DNA from: Pseudomonas sp. GV085
Lineage (GTDB): Bacteria; Pseudomonadota; Gammaproteobacteria; Pseudomonadales; Pseudomonadaceae
Assembly: GCF_003050925.1 (NCBI RefSeq)
Contig: NZ_QAOV01000002.1
Coordinates: 310,001 to 374,000, forward strand
DNA length: 64,000 bases
Direction: 5' to 3'
Shown here: piece after piece, positions 16,667 to 25,938 of the stretch
Layout of the letters: each line of letters begins with the position of its first letter
Position numbering within the stretch: position 1 is the first letter of the stretch
Notes under the pieces: generated by a model
Seen by the model: only the letters and a program-made list of their open reading frames with translations
What the model was told of the DNA's origin: nothing
Databases searched by the model: none
Program-made: the position numbers and the translations under genes

Positions 16667-18079
16667 ATGGACGCAAATCTGATCGAAACCGACTACCTGA
16701 TCATCGGTGCTGGCGCGACGGCCATGGCTTTCGTCGATACGCTACTCAAGGAAACGAATGCACGCATCGTAATGGTGGATCGACACGATCGACCTGGCGG
16801 GCACTGGAATGATGCCTACCCGTTCGTCCGATTGCACCAGCCCTCGGCCTTCTATGGCGTCAACTCACGGGAGCTGGGCAGCGGAACGAAAGACCAGGCG
16901 GAACTCAACGAGGGCCTATATGAGCTGGCCTCCGGCGCCGAGGTGATGAGCTACTACGACCAGGTGATGAATCAGCAGTTTCTGCCGTCAGGTCAAGTCC
17001 GTTACTTCCCCATGTGCAACTACACCGGTGACCGCATTGACGACCACCGGTTTACCTCGCTGCTCAGCGGCATAAACCATCAGGTCCGGGTGCACAAAAA
17101 GGTGGTAGACGCCACCCATGCGCAGACGGCAGTTCCCTCGACCCACCCGCCCAGGTACAGGGTGGAGCCCGACGTGCAATGCGTGCCACTGAACGACCTG
17201 CCGAAGATCCGCCACCCCCCCTCTGGCTACGTAGTGGTGGGATCGGGCAAGACCGGGATCGACGCTTGCCTGTGGTGTCTGCAAAACGGTGTTGCGCCCG
17301 CAAAAATCTGCTGGATCATGCCGAACGATCCGTGGTTGATCGACCGGGCCAACCTGCAACCCGGCCCCGACAGCTTCGAACGAACAATCGGCGGCCTCAT
17401 GGCACAATTCGAAGCCATCGCAGCCGCAGACTCGATCCCGGACCTGTTCGCAAGACTTGAGGCCGCGGGCCAACTCCTGCGTATGGACAAGTCAGTCGAA
17501 CCCACTGCTTATCGCTGCGCCACCGTCACACAGGCGGAATTACGCGAGCTTCGACGCATCGGCAACATTGTGCGCCTGGGCAGGGTGCGAGCTATCGAGC
17601 CAACGCGCATCGTGCTGGACCGGGGCAGCATCGCCACGAACCCAGGCACTCTGCACATTGATTGCAGCGCCAGTGCCATCCCTTCACTGCCTGAAATGAA
17701 GGTGTTCGACGGCGGCAAGATTAACCTGTTGATGGTCAGCAGTTGCCAACCCGTGTTCAGCGCGGCCTTGATCGCTTACGTGGAAAGCCACCTGACCGAT
17801 CGAGCGCAAATGAACGCGCTTTGCACGATGGTCCCCCCGCCTCACGTCCCCACGGACTGGATCAGAATGTGGGCGGTCTACCTGGGTAACCAACTACGCT
17901 GGGCAGAGCATGAAGGCCTGTCGCGCTGGATCAGGCAGTCGCGCTTGTTCTTTCTGACGGCGGTGCTCAGGGGCCTGCAAGAATCCGACACCGAGAAAAT
18001 GGCACAACTGTATCGGCTCTCGGTCAGCAGGCAGAAGGCTCAGGCGAATCTGCCGCGGTTGCTGGAGTCCATCGTTTGA
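16667..18079 (+). CDS. FAD-dependent oxidoreductase/monooxygenase-like protein
   Basis: 470 residues. The N-terminal dinucleotide fold is DYLIIGAGATAMAFVDTLL (residues 8-26), followed by VDRHDRPGGHWNDAYPFVRLHQPSAFYGV, which is like flavin-containing monooxygenases. A second Rossmann motif, YVVVGSGKTGIDACLW, lies near residue 187. No membrane segment. Substrate unknown; N- or Baeyer-Villiger-type hydroxylation, or epoxidation, are possibilities by family. It is followed after 16 bases by an epoxide hydrolase gene, so the two probably act in sequence in a small detoxification or catabolic operon. Confidence 0.8.
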   Translation: MDANLIETDYLIIGAGATAMAFVDTLLKETNARIVMVDRHDRPGGHWNDAYPFVRLHQPSAFYGVNSRELGSGTKDQAELNEGLYELASGAEVMSYYDQVMNQQFLPSGQVRYFPMCNYTGDRIDDHRFTSLLSGINHQVRVHKKVVDATHAQTAVPSTHPPRYRVEPDVQCVPLNDLPKIRHPPSGYVVVGSGKTGIDACLWCLQNGVAPAKICWIMPNDPWLIDRANLQPGPDSFERTIGGLMAQFEAIAAADSIPDLFARLEAAGQLLRMDKSVEPTAYRCATVTQAELRELRRIGNIVRLGRVRAIEPTRIVLDRGSIATNPGTLHIDCSASAIPSLPEMKVFDGGKINLLMVSSCQPVFSAALIAYVESHLTDRAQMNALCTMVPPPHVPTDWIRMWAVYLGNQLRWAEHEGLSRWIRQSRLFFLTAVLRGLQESDTEKMAQLYRLSVSRQKAQANLPRLLESIV

Positions 18080-18095
18080 AAAGCAGGAAGCGCAC

Positions 18096-19055
18096 ATGAA
18101 CGAGCCACACCTGGAAATGCTTGATATCAATGGCATCCGCATGCAGGTAGCAACGCAAGGTTGCGGCCCGTTGGTCTTGCTATGCCATGGTTTTCCGGAG
18201 CTGTGGTACTCGTGGCGCAACCAGCTTGCGGCGTTGGCGACCGCTGGCTATAGAGCGGTCGCGCCTGACATGCGTGGCTATGGCGGCACCGATGCGCCGG
18301 CCGAACCCGACGCCTACACCATGCTCCACCTGGTAGGCGACATGGTGGCGTTGGTCCACGCACTCGGCGAACAACAAGCCGTGATCGTCGGTCATGACTG
18401 GGGCGCGCTGGTGGCATGGAGCGCAGCAATGATGCGCCCCGATCTGTTCCGCGCAGTGGTTGGCATGAGCGTTCCCTTCTCGCCACCAGGTCGCGTGGAG
18501 CTCCTGAGCGCGCTTGCCTCGCGGGGTATCAGTGACTTTTATATCCAGTACTTCCAGACGCCGGGTGTGGCCGAGGCCGAGCTGGAAAGAGATGTCGAGT
18601 CGTCGATCCGGCGCATCTACTTCAGTGGCTCGGGTGACGGGCCCGATGGGCCGGTGTTCGGCCGGCTGCAGCCGGGCCAGGGCTTCCTGGGTGGGATGAT
18701 CGAGCCCGAAACCCTGCCAGCCTGGCTAAGCCTCGCGGATATTGCCTACTACACCGGCGAATTCACCCGCAGCGGATTTCGTGGCGGCTTGAACTGGTAC
18801 CGCAACATGACGCGCTCATGGGCACTGTTGGCACCCTGGCGCGGTTGCATTATCCGGCAGCCGTCGATGTTCATTGCCGGGAGCCGCGACGCCGTGCTGA
18901 AGTTTCCGGGCTCCCCGCAGCAGATCGAAGCCTTCGCGCAGACACTGCCGGGCCTGCGCGGGTGCCATATCCTCGAAGATGCCGGCCACTGGATACAGCG
19001 AGAGCGCGCGACAGAGGTCAATGAACGGCTACTGGTCTTCCTGAAACAACTCTGA
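18096..19055 (+). CDS. Alpha/beta-fold epoxide hydrolase
   Basis: 319 residues. The oxyanion motif HGFPE is at 31-35, the nucleophile elbow GHDWGA places Asp101, a cap domain with Tyr residues (DIAYYTGEF and GLNWYRNM) activates the oxirane, and the base is in DAGHWIQRE. This set is specific to the soluble epoxide hydrolase group rather than esterases or dehalogenases. Cytoplasmic; it adds water to an epoxide to give a diol. Coupled to the flavoprotein gene upstream. Confidence 0.9.
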   Translation: MNEPHLEMLDINGIRMQVATQGCGPLVLLCHGFPELWYSWRNQLAALATAGYRAVAPDMRGYGGTDAPAEPDAYTMLHLVGDMVALVHALGEQQAVIVGHDWGALVAWSAAMMRPDLFRAVVGMSVPFSPPGRVELLSALASRGISDFYIQYFQTPGVAEAELERDVESSIRRIYFSGSGDGPDGPVFGRLQPGQGFLGGMIEPETLPAWLSLADIAYYTGEFTRSGFRGGLNWYRNMTRSWALLAPWRGCIIRQPSMFIAGSRDAVLKFPGSPQQIEAFAQTLPGLRGCHILEDAGHWIQRERATEVNERLLVFLKQL

Positions 19056-19133
19056 TGACGTATCACCAGCATTTAATACAAATTCTCATTTGTATTTTCT
19101 GAATACTGCTGTTTCAAATCGTCAAGGGTTCAA

Positions 19134-19604
19134 TCAATCCGGGGGCTGCTCCAACAGGTCAAGCAACCGAGGCTCAATCGAAGTCGCTGTTACCTCGAGC
19201 AGGGCCAGCGTGACAGGCAGCTTGAAGCGTCGTCGCCCCGCACTGCCTGGATTGACAAACAATCGCTCCCCACGCCATTCCATGCGTGGCATGTGGGAGT
19301 GGCCGGTGATCACCAACTTTATGCCTGGGTCCAGATCGACCGGAACATCGGCAATGTCATGCACTAACAGCGTCTGCCAACCGTTGAGGTCCAATCGCAG
19401 AAAATCAGGGAGATTTGCTGCCCATGCCTGGTTTTGATCATTGTTCCCGCGCACGACGTGCAGCGTAGCGATGGACGCCAGTCGCTCAAGAATTTCCGGG
19501 CTACCGATGTCGCCGGCATGAATGATCTGCTCGCACCCCGCCAGGGCGGCAAGCGCTTCGGGACGGAGCAAGCCGTGGGTATCGGAAATCACGCCAACTT
19601 TCAT
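19134..19604 (-). CDS. YfcE/MJ0936-type metallophosphoesterase
   Basis: 156 residues from the ATG at 19604 with GGAG five bases upstream. Metal ligands are MKVGVISDTHG (Asp and His), IIHAGDIGS (Asp), VVRGNNDQ (Asn), ITGHSHMPRM (His pair) and FVNPGSAGRRR. These define the small calcineurin-like phosphodiesterases acting on artificial or cyclic phosphodiesters; the physiological substrate is usually unknown. Single gene. Confidence 0.9.
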   Translation of the reverse strand: MKVGVISDTHGLLRPEALAALAGCEQIIHAGDIGSPEILERLASIATLHVVRGNNDQNQAWAANLPDFLRLDLNGWQTLLVHDIADVPVDLDPGIKLVITGHSHMPRMEWRGERLFVNPGSAGRRRFKLPVTLALLEVTATSIEPRLLDLLEQPPD

Positions 19605-19744
19605 GCAAGCTCCAGAACGATAGGGGCAATGGCCTGAATAATATTTGGACACCAGGGAATCGAACGGTACCCAAAGCGGTCCAACACGTGCGCAAGCTGC
19701 CCGAATGATCGCCTGCCGACCGCCATTGCCTCTGGGAGAACCAA

Positions 19745-20395
19745 TTGTCACCTGCCTTTATGCGTCAACTTGTCCGCTTGGCGATACCGCTTTTCTGCGT
19801 GGCTACTTCGTCCTCTGCTTTCGCCTGCCCGCAAGGACAGTACCAGGTCTGCGTGGGCGCTTGTTTTTGTGCTCCAGGCGCCAAAGGGGACGTTGGGGAA
19901 ATCTTCGATAACATGAACCAGATAGCGGCCGCCGGTTTACAGAGCTGGATCGTGCAATCGCGCAATACCCTGGCAACGGGTGATATCCGGCCAGTCCCGC
20001 TGAATATCCGGGCCCAGCTCGAACCCTACTATGACATTGGAGTGCTCGATTCGGCTCGCTACAAGGTTGGCGACGATGCGGAATTGAACGCCGCAAACAC
20101 CATGCTGCAGAATCCCGATGTCAATGCAGTCACCCTTGTCGACATCATCGTCTTTCGCAGTCCCGATGATGCACTGAACAATGTCGCGCTGTGGGCGCAC
20201 GAACTGAAGCACGTGCAGCAGTACCAGCAATGGGGCGTCAGCGAGTTCGCCACTCGCTATACCCGTGATTACTCAGCCGTCGAAACGCCTGCCTACGCGA
20301 TCCAGACCCAGGTAGCCAGAGCGCTGAGGGCCAGCGTGGCCCAGCCAGGGTCTCCTCGAGTTCCTTCAGTGGACGCAGCGATAACCAATGAGTAG
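19745..20395 (+). CDS. Secreted protein with HELKH metalloprotease-like motif (DUF4157-like)
   Basis: 216 residues from a TTG at 19745 that has GGGAG six bases upstream; the ATG at 19760 is the alternative. A signal peptide (to about SSAFA) is followed by the Cys-rich stretch CPQGQYQVCVGACFCAPGAKGDVG. The core NVALWAHELKHVQQYQQWGVSEFATRYTRDY contains a HExxH-like motif of form HELKH with a downstream Glu in SAVETPAY, as in DUF4157 zinc-peptidase-like domains. Many DUF4157 proteins accompany toxins, but here it stands alone. Periplasmic or extracellular. Activity unproven. Confidence 0.75.
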   Translation: MSPAFMRQLVRLAIPLFCVATSSSAFACPQGQYQVCVGACFCAPGAKGDVGEIFDNMNQIAAAGLQSWIVQSRNTLATGDIRPVPLNIRAQLEPYYDIGVLDSARYKVGDDAELNAANTMLQNPDVNAVTLVDIIVFRSPDDALNNVALWAHELKHVQQYQQWGVSEFATRYTRDYSAVETPAYAIQTQVARALRASVAQPGSPRVPSVDAAITNE

Positions 20396-20452
20396 CTATG
20401 CTTGGTTTGTTGACAGACTCTGTTAGCAACATCGTGAAAGGAGGCGTTTGAG

Positions 20453-20938
20453 ATGCAACTCATCACCTTGAAAATCGATAAACCGGATGTGACGAATTTC
20501 ATTTTGGGTCAGACGCACTTCATCAAATCCGTCGAGGACATCCACGAAGCGTTGGTTAATGCCGTGCCTGGTATCCAGTTTGGCGTGGCCTTTTGTGAAG
20601 CCTCTGGCAAGTGCCTGGTGCGATGGTCTGGCACCGATACCTCAATGATTGAACTTGCACAGAAGAATGCCAAAGCCATCGCCGCAGGCCATAGCTTCAT
20701 CATTTTCCTGGGCGACGGTTTCTATCCGCTAAACGTGTTGAACAGCATCAAAATGGTTCCAGAGGTATGCCGTATTTTTTGTGCAACCGCCAATCCAGTC
20801 GAAGTGATTCTCGCTGAGACGCAACAAGGGCGAGCAATCCTGGGCGTAGTGGATGGCTTCTGTGCCCATGACATTGAAGGCGATGAAGACATCCAGTGGC
20901 GCAAGAACCTGTTGCGGCAAATTGGCTACAAGCTGTGA
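20453..20938 (+). CDS. Adenosine-specific kinase family protein
   Basis: 161 residues, start preceded by AGGAGG. The sequence follows the compact adenosine-specific kinase family (Pfam ADK-specific, first described in archaea) over its full length: NFILGQTHFIKSVEDIHEAL, KCLVRWSGTD, AGHSFIIFLGDGFYPLNVLN, VCRIFCATANPVEVILAE, GRAILGVVDG. The proposed activity is phosphorylation or binding of adenosine/AMP in the cytoplasm. Monocistronic. Confidence 0.88.
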   Translation: MQLITLKIDKPDVTNFILGQTHFIKSVEDIHEALVNAVPGIQFGVAFCEASGKCLVRWSGTDTSMIELAQKNAKAIAAGHSFIIFLGDGFYPLNVLNSIKMVPEVCRIFCATANPVEVILAETQQGRAILGVVDGFCAHDIEGDEDIQWRKNLLRQIGYKL

Positions 20939-21148
20939 ATTGCAGAGCGGGCATCTCGTGAGAAAGGGGCTGGTCTGATTTCGTCTGGCTGAACATCTGC
21001 GACGTGTCGTTTGCAGCGGGTCCCTAGAACTTTTCCTTATTTATCGGTCTATGTGGGTAGGCACATCCGCTCGGTAAGCGCGTGCTCGCAGGCTTCCCGC
21101 AGCCAGATGGCCATACCCCCAAATGTCAACCAGAGGTTTTCTTCGCTC

Positions 21149-21547
21149 ATGAAATTCCATGATCCACGGATGGTGCTCTTCGGCCTGTTCGCGCTCGCGG
21201 CAATGGGCTCGGCATCAGCAACACAGATGAAGGCCTCAACCTCTGTTTTCGCAACTGAAGTCGCAGCCGTTCAGGTTCCGGTCCAGGCTGCCGGCAACCC
21301 TTGGCCAACCCTGGCCAGTATGGCCGGCAAGCAGCCTGGGCCGTTGCTTGCCCATGACGACCGATACTGGCACGACGGCCGTTGGCATGATCGTAGAGAC
21401 GATTGGCGCCGAGACGAATGGCGCAGAGAACAGTGGCGTAGAGAACAAGCCCGTCGAGAAGCCCTGCGCCATCGTGATTGGGAATACCACCAGGATCGGG
21501 CCATGCGGCACCGCTACGAGGACGATCACCGCTACTATCGTCGCTAG
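21149..21547 (+). CDS. Small exported Arg/Asp-rich protein
   Basis: 132 residues from the ATG at 21149 (MKFHDPRMVLFGLFALAAMGSASATQ), a signal peptide with cleavage near ASA. The mature part is low complexity: DDRYWHDGRWHDRRDDWRRDEWRREQWRREQARREALRHRDWEYHQD, with (W/R)RR(D/E) repeats. Function unknown. Its stop is immediately followed, in the same frame, by a regulator fragment. Confidence 0.65.
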   Translation: MKFHDPRMVLFGLFALAAMGSASATQMKASTSVFATEVAAVQVPVQAAGNPWPTLASMAGKQPGPLLAHDDRYWHDGRWHDRRDDWRRDEWRREQWRREQARREALRHRDWEYHQDRAMRHRYEDDHRYYRR

Positions 21548-21790
21548 TGCCTGCACGATGAAGGCACCACCTTCCTAGCCTTGCTGGCCAAGGCTCGCAG
21601 CCGCAGCGCCATCGAGATGCTCAATGCCGAACGCTTGAGCCTCACCGAGATTGCCGAGCGATTGACTTTGAGTGACCTTTTGAGCTTTTCCCAGGCATTC
21701 AAGCGCTGGCATGGGGTAGCTCCGAGTCATTTCTCGCTGCGAAAAAGTAGCGGTGGCATGTGCTGGATGACGAACTGGAGTGATCAATGA
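21548..21790 (+). pseudogene. C-terminal fragment of an AraC-family regulator
   Basis: 81 codons with no proper start: CLHDEGTTFLALLAKARSRSAIEMLNAERLSLTEIAERLTLSDLLSFSQAFKRWHGVAPSHFSLRK. This matches the second half of the AraC-type DNA-binding domain (hinge plus second helix-turn-helix) of the 'QALLDEVR' subgroup. The sensor domain and first helix-turn-helix are absent, so it is a decayed gene. Confidence 0.8.
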
Positions 21791-22067
21791 GCTCAGTTCA
21801 CACCTTCCCAAGACGCTCGCCTGAGCAGCCTCCTGATTCAACGAATCAAGTCACGGATATTTACCTGTAGAGCAGATCCTTATACGATGAAGTCCGTTCT
21901 ACTGCGCGCCATCAGATCTGAGTAAGCTATGGTTGTTATGCATAACAAAGCGATCTAACAAAATGTGCTCTATAGCCACGAAAATTTTGCGTAGAAAACC
22001 AAGCAGAATCTGCATGCAGGTTCAACTACTTCTACAACTAAATACAATACCATTGAGCACCTGAACA
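21791..22067. other. AT-rich leader before the glycosyltransferase gene
   Basis: No gene seen. The base composition drops sharply compared with the left flank and stays lower through the next two genes. Confidence 0.35.
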
Positions 22068-22877
22068 ATGAACAACCCTGATTCTGCGCCCGAAAGCTCT
22101 AACGCTTTCAGCATCGTCATAGTGAATTACAAAACACCGGAAATCACCAAGATATGCCTGGACTTATTGCACCAGCATGTGGGCAGCAAAGGCGTCCCAA
22201 TCTGGGTAGTTGACAACTATTCCGCCGATGAAAGCACTGAGTATTTACGCACGCTTGACTGGATCAATTTAATCGAGCGTTCTGTGACTGAACCAGAACC
22301 GGGCCACATCGCGCATGGCAAGGCACTTGACCTGGTGCTGGAGCGGATTGAAACTGATTATTTATTCTTGATGCACACTGATACGTTTGTTTTCGATAAA
22401 AATGTTTTTCCGATGATGCTGAATAAATGCTTGAAAAACCCGAACGTCGTGGCCGTCGGTTGTGTTGAGCAATTAAACCGCGGTGCCACCAGAACTTTTT
22501 GGCGTTTTAGCTCGCGACTATTCAAACATCATTTCCGGCGTCTGAAAATCTCGATGGGGTTGCGCTCCAGAGAGCCAAAACCGTACAAAGAAGTCTACTT
22601 GAAAAGTTTCTGCACATTGTGGAACTGCAAACTTATCAAACAGCACGACTTGCATTTTTCGATGGATGACCGTGTACCAGGCTATACGCTCCAAGACCGC
22701 ATGACCGAACTTGGCTATGTCGTTGAAATGTTATCACCGCGTAAAATTTTCAGTTACCTGGATCACATTCAGGCCGGCACTGTCGCAGCGGCTGGTGGTT
22801 ATGACAAGAGTCATAGACGCACCAAAATGTACAACAACATCCTTAAGCGTCTGAACAAGGACGACAAAAAAAGTTAA
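22068..22877 (+). CDS. Family 2 glycosyltransferase
   Basis: 269 residues. The GT-A fold start FSIVIVNYKTPEITKICLDLL and WVVDNYSADES are followed by HGKALDLVLERIETDYLFLMHTDTFVFD, where HTD takes the place of the DxD metal-binding motif. GYDKSHRRTKMYN lies near the end. Cytoplasmic or membrane-associated sugar transferase for a surface glycan or glycosylated product. It precedes a 2-oxoglutarate oxygenase gene in an AT-richer pair, suggesting horizontal acquisition. Weak ribosome site. Confidence 0.85.
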   Translation: MNNPDSAPESSNAFSIVIVNYKTPEITKICLDLLHQHVGSKGVPIWVVDNYSADESTEYLRTLDWINLIERSVTEPEPGHIAHGKALDLVLERIETDYLFLMHTDTFVFDKNVFPMMLNKCLKNPNVVAVGCVEQLNRGATRTFWRFSSRLFKHHFRRLKISMGLRSREPKPYKEVYLKSFCTLWNCKLIKQHDLHFSMDDRVPGYTLQDRMTELGYVVEMLSPRKIFSYLDHIQAGTVAAAGGYDKSHRRTKMYNNILKRLNKDDKKS

Positions 22878-22961
22878 GCTACGAATAGACGCAACGAGCC
22901 GTGCGCTCAACGCTGTTTGACGTCACTTAATAAGTCTTTATATCAAGTTATTGGAGCGGTA

Positions 22962-23765
22962 ATGGCCCCCATCACTCAAGCACTACCTATCACCCTGTCC
23001 CCGGAGCTTGATTTCGACCAAAACGCCGCCAGCGCCTTTGGTGAGTCATTGACCAGTCGCTATACTCAGGCTACGCCATTTCCGCACATCGTCATCGACA
23101 ATTTCTTGCACGAAGACCTGATTGCAAGTATCTGTTCGCACTTCCCGACCGAGCCAACCAACAACGAAATGCTCTACGAGCGAGGCTATAAAGGTCAACG
23201 AAAACGTCAAATCAGCCCCAACGAATGCGCGCCCCATTTGAAGGCTGTTTTCAACATCTTCAACTCGGCGCCCATGTTGCAATTTCTTGAAAAGCTCACA
23301 GGCATCGAAGGTTTGATACCCGACCCCTACTTTGTCGGTGGCGGCCTGCATGAAACCAAAAGCGGTGGTTTCCTGGGGGTGCACTCGGACTTCAGGCTCA
23401 ACAAAAAGCTTAATGTCGAGCGCCGACTGAATATCATCATTTATCTGACTGAAGACTGGCGAGAGGAATACGGCGGCAACCTGGAGCTTTGGGATGTCGA
23501 CATGAAGACCTGCCTTAAAAAAATCCTGCCGATTTACAATCGTTGTGTCATTTTCAACACGGACAAAGACAGTAATCATGGGCACCCAGAGCCTTTAACG
23601 ACTCCAGAGCACATCACCCGCAGGTCTATAGCACTTTATTACTACACCGCAGGAACCATGGTGATCGATCCCGCACAAAGAAACAAAACCCACTACAAAC
23701 CAAGGCCAAAAGATCGTTTTAGCCTAAAGTACTACATGAACAAACTCATCAAGAAGAAAAACTGA
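22962..23765 (+). CDS. 2-oxoglutarate/Fe(II)-dependent oxygenase
   Basis: 267 residues from the ATG at 22962 with GGAG upstream; a TTG at 22917 would add 15 residues. FPHIVIDNFLHEDLIASICSHFP opens a prolyl-hydroxylase-like jelly roll. GGFLGVHSDFRL gives the HxD pair, SNHGHPEPL the distal His, and TRRSIALYYYT the Arg that binds 2-oxoglutarate. Related enzymes hydroxylate sugars, lipids or amino acids. The glycosyltransferase directly upstream (85-base gap) hints at modification of a glycan or glycolipid. Confidence 0.85.
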   Translation: MAPITQALPITLSPELDFDQNAASAFGESLTSRYTQATPFPHIVIDNFLHEDLIASICSHFPTEPTNNEMLYERGYKGQRKRQISPNECAPHLKAVFNIFNSAPMLQFLEKLTGIEGLIPDPYFVGGGLHETKSGGFLGVHSDFRLNKKLNVERRLNIIIYLTEDWREEYGGNLELWDVDMKTCLKKILPIYNRCVIFNTDKDSNHGHPEPLTTPEHITRRSIALYYYTAGTMVIDPAQRNKTHYKPRPKDRFSLKYYMNKLIKKKN

Positions 23766-23854
23766 ACTGTATCGCCAGACGATCGAATTCGTGCTTTTTT
23801 GAGCGTTAGCTTGCCAATCAGGATATGCCCCCCCATGCTCAGTTACAGCATCGA

Positions 23855-24781
23855 TCAAATGGTCCATGGGGGCGCAGGGATAAACTTTGACTCGATCCAT
23901 TGTTTGAACGCGACAACCACGGCACTGGGAAATCTGGCCGATGGCCTGACCAGATAAACCCCGCCTGCGGCATCCAGCTGCCAGTCAGGCAGGACATGCA
24001 ACAGCCGCCCGGCAGCAATATCACGACTCATCAACCAGTCACCGGCGCCCAGTATTCCCGCACCCGCGCGGGCCGCTGCCAGTAATGATTCACTGTCATT
24101 GGCCGTCAGGTTTCCTTTGGGTGAAACCGTCTGAAGTTCGCTGCCGCGATGGAGTCTCCACTGGGGAAAAGACGCAAGACCGCTGAAGCGAAGGCAATTG
24201 TGATTGATCAACGCCTGTGGAGTTTCGGGCATGCCGAACTCTCTGATGTAAGCAGGCGAGGCGCACAGAATCCGGCGATGGTCACTCAGTTTTCTGGCTA
24301 TCAACCGATTGTCTTCCAATTCTCCGATTCGGATTGCAGCGTCAAAACCTTCATCAATGATGTCGACCAGACGCTCGCTATAGTCTGCAAGGATCGAGAC
24401 ATGCGGATAAGCCTTGAGAAACTCCGGCAGCATCGGGCCAAGCCAAAGCCGTCCCATGGCTGCGGGCAATGCAAGTCGCAACGTACCCCGAATTTCGCTG
24501 GCACCTTCGGCCGCTTGCTGCTGCGCTTCATTCATCAACTCGATGGCTGAGCGAAGACGCAGCTCCAGCTTGGCACCGACTTCAGTAATTCGCACCTGCC
24601 GGGTCGAACGCTCCACGAGCCGAACGCCAAGGCGTTTTTCCATTGCCGCGAGCCGCTTTGAGACGATGGTTGGGTGTCGCTGCAATAGCCGGCCGGCGCC
24701 GACAAATGAGCCTTGCGAGGCCACGGCCAGGAACGCAGCGATTTCGTCACTGTGCTGATTGTTCAGAACATCAGGATTCAT
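23855..24781 (-). CDS. LysR-family transcriptional regulator
   Basis: 308 residues. The N-terminal winged helix-turn-helix FLAVASQGSFVGAGRLLQRHPTIVSKRLAAMEKRLGVRLVERSTR is typical of the group that includes DmlR-like regulators, followed by a periplasmic-binding-protein-like effector domain. Its ATG overlaps the stop of the quinone oxidoreductase gene by four bases, so both are co-transcribed and autoregulation is likely. Confidence 0.9.
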   Translation of the reverse strand: MNPDVLNNQHSDEIAAFLAVASQGSFVGAGRLLQRHPTIVSKRLAAMEKRLGVRLVERSTRQVRITEVGAKLELRLRSAIELMNEAQQQAAEGASEIRGTLRLALPAAMGRLWLGPMLPEFLKAYPHVSILADYSERLVDIIDEGFDAAIRIGELEDNRLIARKLSDHRRILCASPAYIREFGMPETPQALINHNCLRFSGLASFPQWRLHRGSELQTVSPKGNLTANDSESLLAAARAGAGILGAGDWLMSRDIAAGRLLHVLPDWQLDAAGGVYLVRPSARFPSAVVVAFKQWIESKFIPAPPWTI

Positions 24782-25758
24782 GGTTTTAGAATGATCGCCC
24801 CCGATGTACGCCCCGACTCCAGGTCGGCATGCGCCAATGCTGCGTCCGCCAGTGAATAGCTCGCCTGGATCCGGGGTTTGATGATACCCGCACCGATGGC
24901 GGCCAACACATCCTGCGCTCGTTCCTGGTATTCCGTGACACTCGCCGTATGGGCTGCCAACGAAGGACGTGTCAGGAACAGCGAGCCTTTGGCGTTGAGT
25001 GTCGACAGTTCCACGGCTGACGGCGCCCCCGATGAAGCGCCGAACGATACCATCACACCACGTGGTCGCAAGCTATCCAGGGAGGCCTGGAAAGAAACAC
25101 GCCCTATCGGGTCATAGACGACGTCGACCTTTTTCCCGTTGGTGATATGAGCGACATTCGATGCCAGGCTGTCAGCGTCGAACACCAGGACTTCATCACA
25201 TCCCGACGCTTGAGCTTTTTCGACACTGGCCTGCTTTGATACCACGCCGATCACGGTGGCCCCCAAGTGTTTTGCCCACGGCACCATAATTTCCCCCAGC
25301 CCTCCAGCCACACCGTAGAGCAGAATGGTTGTGCCATGCCCTACGGGATAGGTGGTTTTCAAAAGGTACTGCGCAGTGATGCCCTTGAACATGACAGCTG
25401 CGGCATCATCGAACGACAGTGCATCCGCAATCCTCACCAGCCGCTCTGCCGGATAAAGCCGGGCCGAAGCATACGAGCCAATAGGGCCGGTCGCATAGGC
25501 GACGCGATCTCCAACTTGCACATTACTGACACCGGCACCCACAACGGCGACACGCCCAGCGCCTTCCAGCCCAAGTCCGGATGGCAACGCAACGGGCACC
25601 GCGCCCTTGCGTTGGGTGACGTCGAGGAAGTTGACACCGATAGCTTCTTGCTCGAGCCAGACCTCGCCTTGCCCTGGCGATTGTTCGCCCAGTGTTTCCA
25701 CATTCAGTACTTCAGGATTGCCGGGCTGGTTAAACCGGATCGCAGATACCATGGTCAT
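24778..25758 (-). CDS. Zinc-less NADPH:quinone oxidoreductase (MDR family)
   Basis: 326 residues of the medium-chain dehydrogenase/reductase superfamily. NFLDVTQRKGAVPVALPSGLGLEGAGRV replaces the alcohol dehydrogenase zinc-binding motifs. The NADPH site is LLYGVAGGLGEIMVPWAKHLGATVIGVV with VVYDPIGR downstream. It reduces quinones or enones in the cytoplasm. Followed by, and overlapping, a LysR regulator. Confidence 0.9.
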   Translation of the reverse strand: MTMVSAIRFNQPGNPEVLNVETLGEQSPGQGEVWLEQEAIGVNFLDVTQRKGAVPVALPSGLGLEGAGRVAVVGAGVSNVQVGDRVAYATGPIGSYASARLYPAERLVRIADALSFDDAAAVMFKGITAQYLLKTTYPVGHGTTILLYGVAGGLGEIMVPWAKHLGATVIGVVSKQASVEKAQASGCDEVLVFDADSLASNVAHITNGKKVDVVYDPIGRVSFQASLDSLRPRGVMVSFGASSGAPSAVELSTLNAKGSLFLTRPSLAAHTASVTEYQERAQDVLAAIGAGIIKPRIQASYSLADAALAHADLESGRTSGAIILKP

Positions 25759-25938
25759 TTCCCCTTCAGTCAGAAGCTGACTTCACATATGAGCTTCTAG
25801 TTTGAGAACTGACCCTGTAATGAACAAGACAGGTTGAATGCAGATCATTAGTGCACAGATTGCAGCAATAACACTTCTGATACCACACGTTATTGCGTAG
25901 ATCGATGCGGGTCCTGGTAATTATGGAGACGCCAAAGG

